Part shown: positions 1-5,032 of the stretch, in pieces
Position numbering within the stretch: position 1 is the first letter of the stretch
Layout: the number at the start of each line of letters is the position of its first letter
From: Acidobacteriota bacterium
GTDB taxonomy: Bacteria > Acidobacteriota > Vicinamibacteria > Vicinamibacterales > Vicinamibacteraceae
DNA: 5,484 nucleotides
Assembly: GCA_023429845.1 (NCBI GenBank)
Contig: JAEZCY010000136.1
Span: forward strand, 1 to 5,484
Direction: 5' to 3'
Position numbers and translations under genes: made by a program
Notes under the pieces: model-generated
Databases searched by the model: none
Seen by the model: only the letters and a program-made list of their open reading frames with translations
Told to the model about the DNA's origin: nothing

Positions 1-94
1 GCGGAGGCATGCACACCACGCGGCCGTCGCGATTCGCTTGGGGTAAAGAACATCGGCTCAAGCGAGCCTCTACCCATCACGTACAACGCAGGCT
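1..94 (-). ncRNA. ssrS: 6S RNA, 5' part (cut by window edge)
   Basis: 6S RNA binds the sigma-70 RNA polymerase holoenzyme by imitating an open promoter and down-regulates transcription in stationary phase. The minus strand here carries blocks recognisable from E. coli 6S: GAGCCGAUGUUCUUUACC (E. coli GAGCCGAUAUUUCAUACC), then CAAG, then CCGCG, then GUGUGCAUGC (E. coli GUGAGCAUGC). With the proposed 5' end at 94, the GAGCC block falls at nt 36-40, almost the same place as in E. coli. The 5' arm can fold GGCUC-GCUU-GAGCC (68-55) inside a GGGUA/UACCC pair (75-71 with 45-41). Its position directly behind zapA is the usual bacterial neighbourhood of ssrS. About half of a typical ~180-nt 6S RNA is present; the 3' closing arm lies beyond position 1. 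The exact 5' end is inferred from the -10 box. Confidence 0.83.
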
Positions 95-99
95 CCCCG

Positions 100-128
100 A
101 TAGTAACACGCAGGCCGCGTCGGTTCGA
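100..128 (-). promoter_or_regulatory. putative promoter of the 6S RNA gene
   Basis: On the minus strand TACTAT (105-100) matches the -10 consensus at five of six bases and lies 6 nt upstream of the proposed 6S start at 94. At a 17-bp spacing the -35 position reads TCGAAC (128-123), only three of six matches, so the -35 is weak. A 6-bp GC hairpin (129-134 with 139-144) sits just upstream. The -10 match and the agreement with the expected 6S 5' end are seen directly; promoter activity is inferred. Nothing else is visible in the 106 nt between zapA and the RNA. Confidence 0.5.
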
Positions 129-200
129 CGCCTCCGGCGAGGCGCCGCGACTGGCTCGTTCCGGGGGGTCTGAAGCGCGTGCGCGTCGCGCGGATGGTGG

Positions 201-554
201 TCAGCCGTGCTTCTGCAGCACGGCATCGATCAGGCGCTCGAGTTCGCTCGCCCTGTCAACGAGTTCGGCGGCGACGCGCGCCTCCTCATCCCGGCCGCGG
301 AAGCACTCGTCGGCGATGTTGAGCGCGGCGAGCACGGCGAGCTTGGTGGACTCGCCGATGGGAATCGCCGTGGACGCCGACTCCATGGTGCGGTCCACGT
401 GGCGGGCGAGCTTGTGGACGTACGCCGGATCCAGGGCGCTGCGAATCGGATAACGCAGCCCCTGGATGTCGACCAGCACCACGTGGTTGGGTGGCGTCTG
501 GTCGCCGAGCGGCGTCTCGCCGTCGTCCGCGGGATGGGGATGGTTCACGAACAC
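201..554 (-). CDS. zapA: cell division protein ZapA
   Basis: ZapA is a small cytoplasmic protein that binds FtsZ, cross-links protofilaments and stabilises the Z-ring at mid-cell. The family signature is clear: a VDIQGLRYPIRS strand, a DPAYVHKLARHVDRTM helix, then TKLAVLAALNIADE and a C-terminal coiled coil ending ELERLIDAVLQ. The start is uncertain. GTG at 554 is chosen because it lies one base past the stop of the upstream coiled-coil gene, which suggests translational coupling, and gives 117 residues. GTG at 548 is equally possible. A GTG near residue 24 would remove a poorly conserved, Pro/Asp-rich N-terminus and give about 94 residues, nearer the usual ZapA core. No good Shine-Dalgarno sequence precedes any of them. 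It is followed by the 6S RNA gene, as in many bacteria. Confidence 0.88.
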   Translation of the reverse strand: MFVNHPHPADDGETPLGDQTPPNHVVLVDIQGLRYPIRSALDPAYVHKLARHVDRTMESASTAIPIGESTKLAVLAALNIADECFRGRDEEARVAAELVDRASELERLIDAVLQKHG

Positions 555-555
555 A

Positions 556-831
556 TCACATCTGCAGTGCGTCGAGCTGCGCCAGCATGTCGCCGACGCG
601 TGCGCGTACCTGGTCGCGTTCCTCTCGCAGTGCGTGCAGTTCGGCGGCCACGCCCTCGGCATCCACCAACTGCGCCTGCAGTGCGTCCACGTCCTTGTTC
701 AGCCGCTCGTTGTCGGCTCGGAGCTTGGCGGCCTCGGTGCGGCTCCGCTCGACGAGCGTCACCAACTGGCGAATCTTCTCGTCGAGGCGCTCTACGACCC
801 CGAGGTCTACGGCAGGCACGGCATTGCTCAT
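556..831 (-). CDS. ZapB-like coiled-coil cell division protein
   Basis: A 91-residue protein that is almost entirely coiled coil: after a short N-terminus (MSNAVPAVDLG), heptad-like repeats rich in Leu, Glu, Arg and Asp run from about residue 12 to the end, with no membrane segment or signal peptide. The pattern VVERLDEKIRQLVTLVE followed by LRADNERLNKDVDAL resembles the ZapB/DUF904 family, which joins the Z-ring through ZapA; the C-terminal part reads LREERDQVRARVGDML. Its placement immediately before zapA supports a division role. ATG at 831 is chosen over GTG at 849 because GGAG (842-839) lies 7 nt upstream. It begins 35 nt after the pheT stop. Short coiled coils are poor evidence for a family, so the ZapB call rests mostly on context; a generic coiled-coil protein is the alternative. 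Confidence 0.7.
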   Translation of the reverse strand: MSNAVPAVDLGVVERLDEKIRQLVTLVERSRTEAAKLRADNERLNKDVDALQAQLVDAEGVAAELHALREERDQVRARVGDMLAQLDALQM

Positions 832-866
832 GTGACCACTCCATGACACGCCCTCGCGTGCCTTCG

Positions 867-3044
867 TTACGTGCGCAGGGTGGCGCCGTGCTCGGCCGTC
901 AGTGCCGCGAGTATCGCGTCGGTGGCAGCATGCACCTCCGCGTCCGTCAGCGTGCGATCGGGGGCTCGGAACGTCAGCCTCAGCGAGAGACTCACCGTTC
1001 CTTCCGGCAGCGACTTGCCCTGATAGCGATCGAATTCGCGCACCGCCACCAGCGTCGGCGGTGCAGACGCGTGAATCGTGCCACGAACACTGGCAGCCGG
1101 CAAGTCAGCCGCAACGACGATCGACACATCGCGCACCACGGAGGGATAGCGCGGCAGCGGCGCCATGACCACCTGGCGATCGGGGTCGTAGTCGGGCGCG
1201 GCCAGGTCGAGGTCGATTTCGGCGACCATCACGGGATCGCCGGCAGGTATCCCGCGTGCGTCGGCCAACGTCGGAGCGAGTTGGCCAACCCAGCCGACGG
1301 CAACGCGTGCGCCGTCGCCAGCGACGCGCACCAGACGCGCCGCCCGGCCCGAGGCGAGCGCGGCGTGGTCGGCTGTCTCGATCTCGATCGACACGCGCAG
1401 GGTCGCAGCCACGCGGGCGACGACGCCGAGCATGTCGTACGCGTCCACGGACCGTCCGCCGCCGCTCCAGTGCTCCGGCACGGCGGCGCCGGTCCAGGCC
1501 ACAGCCACGCTGCGCGTCTCGCCGTCCGCCTTCGTGAAGCGGGTGCCGATCTCGAACAGCCGGATGTCGTGCTGTTCACGCCGTCGATTGTGCGACACCG
1601 CGTCGACCACGCCCGGCAGCAACGACGGCCGCAACACCGCGAACAGCTCCGACAGCGGGTTCGCGATCGCGATGAACGACTCGTCGAACGGCGCGGCCGC
1701 CTGCTTCTCGATGAACGTGAACGTCACGGCCTCGGCAAACCCCGCGCCGACGAGCATCTCGCGCACCCGCGCATCGCGCAGCAATCGCGGCGCGGTTCGC
1801 GGTGGCGGTGCGGCGAGCGGCGGGAAGGTGGCCGGCAGCCGGTCGTAGCCGGCGCAGCGCGCGACCTCCTCGATCAGGTCCTCTTCGCGCGTCACGTCGC
1901 CACGCCATCCGGGCACGCCCACCGCCCACTGCACCTGGAACTGGGAGGGACGTCTCGCCGAGACGTCCGTCTCCGCGCCGTGAGCGGCGTCTAAACCCCC
2001 CGCATCAGCCAGGGCGTCGTCTCGGTCGATGCCGAATCCGAGCGACGTCAGGATGGTCTCGACCTCCTCGACGGGGACCTCCATCCCGAGCACCCGGGCG
2101 ATGCGCGGCCAGCGAAGGCGCACGGTTCGCGGCGCAGCGGCCAAGGCGCTGACCACCGTGCCGCCGGGCCGTACGGTGCCGGCGCCGATCTCCGTGAGCA
2201 GTTGCACGGCGCGCGCGAGGGCGCGCGGCGGCATCGACGGGTCCGTCCCCCGCTCGAACCGATAGGACGCCTCCGTGGACAGGTTCAACCGCCGGCGCGT
2301 CCGACGCACCTGCGCGGGCTCGAAGTACGCGCTCTCGAGCGCGATCGTCCTGGTGCCGGGGCCGATCTCGGTCGCGGCGCCGCCCATCACGCCGGCGACG
2401 GCCTGCGCGCGGGTGTCATCGGCGATGACCAGCATGTCGTCCGCGAGCGTCCGCTCGACGCCATCGAGGGTGACGAGGCGCTCTCCGGGGTGCGCCGTCC
2501 GCACCCTGAGGTGCTGCGCCGCGATCGTCGCGTAGTCGAAGGCGTGCAGCGGTTGGTTCAGTTCGAGCAGGACGTAGTTGGTGACGTCCACGATGTTGTT
2601 GATCGGGCGGACGCCGCTCAGCGACAGCCGCTCGGCGAGCCATGCGGGGGAGGGGCCGACCGTCACGTCCATCAGCGCTGTGCAGTACAGCGGACACAGA
2701 TCGGCACGCTCCACGCTGACGCGCAGATCGTCCGAGCCCGCGGCGTCACGGGCCGGTTGCGGATGCGCCGGCGCGGTTCCGGGCGCCGCATCCCGGAACG
2801 CCGGGACGGGCAGGCGAAGCGGCTGACCGTACTTCACCGCGGCTTCGCGCGCCATGCCGACTACGCTGAGGCAGTCTGGGCGATTCGCCGTGATCTCGAA
2901 GTCGATCACTGCATCACCGGGACGTCCCTCGACCGGGTCGATCGACGCGACCTCGAAGCCGCGCATCGTCAGGTCCGCGGCCAGCTGTTCGACGGTCACC
3001 GGGACGTCGACGTACTCCTTCAACCACGAGACGAGGATCTTCAC
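867..3044 (-). CDS. pheT: phenylalanyl-tRNA synthetase beta subunit, short form
   Basis: PheT pairs with PheS in an (alpha-beta)2 enzyme that charges tRNA-Phe; the beta subunit supplies tRNA binding and editing of mischarged Tyr. The 725-residue protein starts MKILVSWLKEYVDVP. It has the B1 segment with FEITANRPDCLS (49-60), the B3/4 editing domain with INNIVDVTNYVLLELNQPLHAFDY (148-171), the B5 region with IEEVARCAGYDRLP (391-404), the catalytic-like core with ANPLSELFAVLRPSLLPG (461-478) and a C-terminal FDX-ACB domain (about 626-725, beginning PLPRYPSVVRDVSIVV). The EMAP-type OB-fold that long forms carry after residue ~38 is absent. Residues ~342-369 look like an in-frame repeat insertion. 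The start is GTG overlapping the pheS stop by 4 nt, with GGAG at 3059-3056, so translation is probably coupled to pheS. Confidence 0.97.
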   Translation of the reverse strand: MKILVSWLKEYVDVPVTVEQLAADLTMRGFEVASIDPVEGRPGDAVIDFEITANRPDCLSVVGMAREAAVKYGQPLRLPVPAFRDAAPGTAPAHPQPARDAAGSDDLRVSVERADLCPLYCTALMDVTVGPSPAWLAERLSLSGVRPINNIVDVTNYVLLELNQPLHAFDYATIAAQHLRVRTAHPGERLVTLDGVERTLADDMLVIADDTRAQAVAGVMGGAATEIGPGTRTIALESAYFEPAQVRRTRRRLNLSTEASYRFERGTDPSMPPRALARAVQLLTEIGAGTVRPGGTVVSALAAAPRTVRLRWPRIARVLGMEVPVEEVETILTSLGFGIDRDDALADAGGLDAAHGAETDVSARRPSQFQVQWAVGVPGWRGDVTREEDLIEEVARCAGYDRLPATFPPLAAPPPRTAPRLLRDARVREMLVGAGFAEAVTFTFIEKQAAAPFDESFIAIANPLSELFAVLRPSLLPGVVDAVSHNRRREQHDIRLFEIGTRFTKADGETRSVAVAWTGAAVPEHWSGGGRSVDAYDMLGVVARVAATLRVSIEIETADHAALASGRAARLVRVAGDGARVAVGWVGQLAPTLADARGIPAGDPVMVAEIDLDLAAPDYDPDRQVVMAPLPRYPSVVRDVSIVVAADLPAASVRGTIHASAPPTLVAVREFDRYQGKSLPEGTVSLSLRLTFRAPDRTLTDAEVHAATDAILAALTAEHGATLRT
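1938..2021 (-). repeat. palindromic repeat inserted in frame in pheT
   Basis: Inside pheT, 1948-1968 is a near-perfect palindrome: GGACGTCTCG (1948-1957), one central base, then CGAGACGTCC (1959-1968). A second weaker hairpin follows (1975-1980 with 1985-1990). The 84 nt code for about 28 residues (342-369, including ETDVSARRPS) placed between the helix ending LTSLGFGID and the conserved strand VGVPGWRGDV, where the family normally has only a short turn. The segment uses TTA (1994-1992) and AGA (1955-1953), codons rare in a GC-rich gene. The palindrome and codons are seen directly; that this is an inserted mobile or interspersed element, and its exact borders, is inferred. Confidence 0.6.
2776..2799 (-). 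repeat. small inverted repeat in the pheT linker
   Basis: Arms GTTCCGGG (2776-2783) and CCCGGAAC (2792-2799) are perfect 8-nt inverted copies around an 8-nt loop. They code for residues 82-90 at the start of an Ala/Pro-rich linker (about 82-106) of pheT. It may be chance in GC-rich DNA or the remnant of an inserted element. Confidence 0.35.
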
Positions 3045-4126
3045 GACGCGAATTGCTCCAGGAACCGCAGGTCGTTCTCGTAGAACGCGCGGATGTCATC
3101 CACGCGATGGGCGAGCAGCGCCAGGCGTTCGATGCCCATGCCGAACGCGAACCCGGTGTAGCGCTCGGGGTCGATGCCGACGGCTTCGAACACGGAAGGA
3201 TGCACCATGCCGCTGCCGCCGATCTCGATCCACCCGGTGCGCTTGCACATCGGGCAGCCCGACCCGAAGCACGACTGACAGCCGACGAACACCTCGGCGC
3301 TCGGTTCCGTGTAGGGGAAGAAGGACGGCTTGAACATGATCGGCGTCTTCGGATCGAAGAACTCGCGCGCGAACCCGAGCAGCGTGCCCTTGAGGTCGGC
3401 CATGGTCACCTGCTCACCGACCACGAGCGCCTCCACCTGCTGGAACATCGGTGTGTGCGTGAGATCGAGGTTGTCGCGGCGATACACGCGGCCGGGCGAG
3501 ATGATGCGGATCGGCGGCCCATTCCGTTCCATGTACCGGATCTGCATCGCTGACGTGTGGGTGCGCAGCAGCGTCGCAGGCCGGACGACGCCGTCAGGGC
3601 CCGGCTCGCCGGTGACGCGCGCGCCCTGCACGAACGGCTCGGCGAGGTACAGCGTGTCCTGCGCGTCGCGTGCCGGATGGTCCGCCGGCATGTTGAGCGC
3701 CTCGAAGCAGTGCCAGTCGTCCTCGGCCTCGGGGCCGTCCAGGACCTCGTAGCCCATGCGCACGAAGATGCGCTCGATGCGTTCGCGCATGGCGTTCAGC
3801 GGATGACGAGAGCCCGCCGGGAGCGGCCGAGGGGAGAGCGTCATGTCGGGGCCGGCGGGGCGCGTGGCTCCCGCGTCCAGGGCCGCCTTGCGAGCGTCGA
3901 GCCCCGCCTCCACGGCCTGCTTCAACTCGTTGGCGAGGCGACCAATCTCGCGCTTTCTGTCCGCTGGTGCTTTCGCAATCTCGCCATAGAGCGCGGTGAC
4001 CAATCCGTGCTTGCGGCTGAGGAACCGGTCCCGCAGCGTTTGCAGGTCGGCGGCCGTGGCGACGGCGGCCAGCGCGGCGTCGAACTCGGCGCGCAGGTGC
4101 GAGACGGAAGTGGCGGGGTCAGGCAT
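3041..4126 (-). CDS. pheS: phenylalanyl-tRNA synthetase alpha subunit
   Basis: The catalytic alpha subunit activates Phe with ATP and transfers it to tRNA-Phe. From the ATG at 4126 it is 361 residues. An N-terminal coiled-coil arm (to about residue 85) is followed by the class II core: HPLNAMRERIERIFVRMGYE, DDWHCFEALNMPADHPARD, motif 2 (MERNGPPIRIISPGRVYRRD) and motif 3 (GFAFGMGIERLALL). The Ala in GFAFG corresponds to the residue that sets Phe selectivity in E. coli (A294). A four-cysteine cluster, CQSCFGSGCPMC (Cys 283, 286, 291, 294), is present as in many non-proteobacterial PheS. ATG at 4126 is preferred to an in-frame TTG at 4138, which lies in an AT-rich repeat; neither has a clear Shine-Dalgarno site. 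It follows rplT after 165 nt with a terminator between, and overlaps pheT by 4 nt. Confidence 0.97.
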   Translation of the reverse strand: MPDPATSVSHLRAEFDAALAAVATAADLQTLRDRFLSRKHGLVTALYGEIAKAPADRKREIGRLANELKQAVEAGLDARKAALDAGATRPAGPDMTLSPRPLPAGSRHPLNAMRERIERIFVRMGYEVLDGPEAEDDWHCFEALNMPADHPARDAQDTLYLAEPFVQGARVTGEPGPDGVVRPATLLRTHTSAMQIRYMERNGPPIRIISPGRVYRRDNLDLTHTPMFQQVEALVVGEQVTMADLKGTLLGFAREFFDPKTPIMFKPSFFPYTEPSAEVFVGCQSCFGSGCPMCKRTGWIEIGGSGMVHPSVFEAVGIDPERYTGFAFGMGIERLALLAHRVDDIRAFYENDLRFLEQFAS

Positions 4127-4135
4127 GAGCGACGT

Positions 4136-4167
4136 CAATTTGAAATCGGAAATGCGAAATGTTCAAT
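4136..4167 (-). repeat. AT-rich interspersed repeat, copy A
   Basis: An AT-rich island just upstream of the pheS ATG begins CAATTTGAAAT (plus strand). It aligns with copy C (4729-4760) at roughly 25 of 32 positions without gaps. On the minus strand it also contains a weak promoter-like arrangement, TTGAAC (4166-4161), 17 nt, TCAAAT (4143-4138), four of six matches in each box. The similarity is seen; promoter function is speculative. Confidence 0.5.
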
Positions 4168-4193
4168 CGTGCGGTCAACGAGTGGCAGGCACG

Positions 4194-4226
4194 AAAAAGG
4201 GGGCGCGCCGACGTGGCGGGCCCCCT
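4194..4226 (-). terminator. intrinsic terminator or attenuator before pheS
   Basis: In minus-strand RNA, AGGGGGC (4226-4220) pairs with GCCCCCU (4204-4198). Above one C-C mismatch the stem continues as CGCC (4218-4215) with GGCG (4209-4206), closed by a 5-nt loop (ACGUC). The stem runs into a U tract (4198-4194). This is a textbook Rho-independent terminator pointing along the operon, between rplT and pheS. The plus strand has no T run after the stem, so it works in one direction. As pheS and pheT must still be expressed, it may act as a partial terminator or attenuator, or a second promoter may lie downstream. Confidence 0.8.
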
Positions 4227-4234
4227 CCGGACAA

Positions 4235-4288
4235 ACACGCGCAATTGGAAATTTCAAATTTCAGATTGCCAATTTCCCATTGCACGTG
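4235..4288 (-). repeat. AT-rich interspersed repeat, copy B, with long inverted repeat
   Basis: Arms CACGCGCAATTGGAAATT (4236-4253) and AATTTCCCATTGCACGTG (4271-4288) are inverted copies matching at 16 of 18 positions; in RNA one of the two mismatches is a U-G pair. The loop is 17 nt and AT-rich. The hairpin begins 3 nt after the rplT stop and ends 9 nt before the terminator stem. Its ACACG-NN-CAATTGGAAATTT edge (4235-4254) recurs in copy C (4722-4741), identical at 18 of 20 positions. It may protect the rplT mRNA 3' end, influence the terminator, or simply be an inserted palindrome. Confidence 0.7.
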
Positions 4289-4291
4289 CCC

Positions 4292-4660
4292 TCATGCCGT
4301 CTGAGGCTTGAGGGCGTCCTTGGCGCGCGTGGCGAGTGCGGCAAAGGCAGCCGGCTCGTTCACGGCCAGTTCGGCCAGCATCTTGCGATCCACGGTCACG
4401 CCGGCGCGATTGAGGCCGGCGATGAACTTCGAGTAGCTGAGGCCCTGCTGGCGGGCTGCGGCGTTGATGCGGACGATCCACAGGCGGCGGAAGTCACGCT
4501 TCTTGCGACGACGGCCGACGAACGCGCTCTTGAGCGCGCGGTCCACGGCCTCCTTGGCAAAGCGGTACAGCTTGCTCTTGTTGGCGTAGTACCCCTTGGC
4601 AAGGGTCAACAACTTCTCGCGCTTCGCACGGCGCACCGTGCCACGCTTGACTCTCGGCAT
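4292..4660 (-). CDS. rplT: 50S ribosomal protein L20
   Basis: L20 binds 23S rRNA early in assembly of the large ribosomal subunit; in E. coli and Bacillus it also represses its own operon by binding the mRNA leader. The 122-residue protein shows the full family pattern: MPRVKRGTVRRAKREK at the N-terminus, AKGYYANKSKLYRFAKEAV (21-39), then GRRRKKRDFRRLWIVRINAA and YSKFIAGLNRAGVTVDRKML in the globular half. Length is normal (about 117-122). The ATG at 4660 is preceded by GGAGAG (4670-4665), a good ribosome binding site 4 nt upstream. It lies 113 nt after rpmI and 165 nt before the pheS ATG. No L20-type autoregulatory structure could be recognised with confidence. Confidence 0.98.
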   Translation of the reverse strand: MPRVKRGTVRRAKREKLLTLAKGYYANKSKLYRFAKEAVDRALKSAFVGRRRKKRDFRRLWIVRINAAARQQGLSYSKFIAGLNRAGVTVDRKMLAELAVNEPAAFAALATRAKDALKPQTA

Positions 4661-4720
4661 TGCTCTCTCCGCAGCCTCGGGGCGGGTTCACCCGACTTCG
4701 GGACCCGGGCCGCTCATGGG

Positions 4721-4770
4721 GACACGTTCAATTGGAAATTTGGAATGTGAAATTTCCAATGACACGGTTC
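4721..4770 (-). repeat. AT-rich interspersed repeat, copy C, in the rpmI-rplT gap
   Basis: A perfect 11-bp inverted repeat, ATTGGAAATTT (4731-4741) and AAATTTCCAAT (4750-4760), surrounds an 8-nt loop. Short direct repeats flank it: GACACGTTC (4721-4729) and GACACGGTTC (4761-4770). The island is strongly AT-rich inside GC-rich surroundings and shares sequence with copies A and B. No U run follows the stem, so it is not an intrinsic terminator. The flanking repeats could be a target duplication, but they are short and imperfect. Confidence 0.65.
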
Positions 4771-4773
4771 CTT

Positions 4774-4971
4774 CTACTTGTACGGCAGCATCAGCTCCAG
4801 CTTGGCCTGATCCTGGGTCGAGACGAGCGTGGTGCCACGCAGCGCGCGCTTGCGCTTGGTGGTCTTGCTCGTCAGGATGTGCCGCTTGAAGGCGCTGCCG
4901 CGCAGGAACTTGCCAGAGGCGGTGCGCTTGAACCGCTTCGAGGCGCCCTTGTGGGTCTTGAGTTTCGGCAT
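4774..4971 (-). CDS. rpmI: 50S ribosomal protein L35
   Basis: L35 is a small basic protein of the large ribosomal subunit. The 65-residue product has the canonical start MPKLKTHKGASKRFKRT, followed by GKFLRGSAFKRHILTSKT and KRKRALRGTTLV, and is of normal length. The ATG at 4971 is chosen because it begins exactly at the family N-terminus; a longer reading frame to 5031 would add 20 residues with no family match. The Shine-Dalgarno site is weak. It lies 61 nt after infC, consistent with co-transcription, and 113 nt before rplT, a gap occupied by an AT-rich palindrome. Confidence 0.97.
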   Translation of the reverse strand: MPKLKTHKGASKRFKRTASGKFLRGSAFKRHILTSKTTKRKRALRGTTLVSTQDQAKLELMLPYK

Positions 4972-5032
4972 GATCTGACTCGGTCGTTCGTGTCGTTGAC
5001 AAGAGGGCGGCTCCGCGAGCCGACCCCTCACT

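Noticed and set aside
129..144. GC hairpin between zapA and the 6S RNA as an operon terminator
   Set aside because: The stem is only 6 bp and no U run follows on the minus strand.
832..849. GTG start at 849 for the zapB-like gene
   Set aside because: ATG at 831 has a well-spaced GGAG; starting at 849 would place that site inside the coding sequence.
207..1994. Very long open frame on the plus strand (595 codons)
   Set aside because: It lies opposite zapA, the zapB-like gene and pheT; its translation is Arg/His/Gly-rich without any family pattern, as expected for the antisense frame of GC-rich genes.
2202..3083. Plus-strand open frame of 293 codons
   Set aside because: Complement of pheT codons; low-complexity Arg-rich translation with no domain.
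4176..4285. Possible leader peptide from GTG at 4285 (about 36 codons) running through the hairpin and terminator
   Set aside because: It has one early Phe and a Phe pair only inside the terminator U tract, no ribosome binding site, and nothing like the Phe run of PheM.
4691..4702. CCCG/CGGG hairpin in the rpmI-rplT gap as a terminator or L20 operator
   Set aside because: The stem is 4 bp, has no U run and does not resemble a known L20 binding site closely enough to claim.
3557..4750. Long plus-strand open frame (397 codons)
   Set aside because: It is antisense to pheS and rplT and runs through the terminator and the AT-rich repeats; no recognisable protein.
4972..5031. N-terminal extension of L35 by 20 residues
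   Set aside because: The family starts at MPKLKTHKG; the upstream codons show no similarity to L35.
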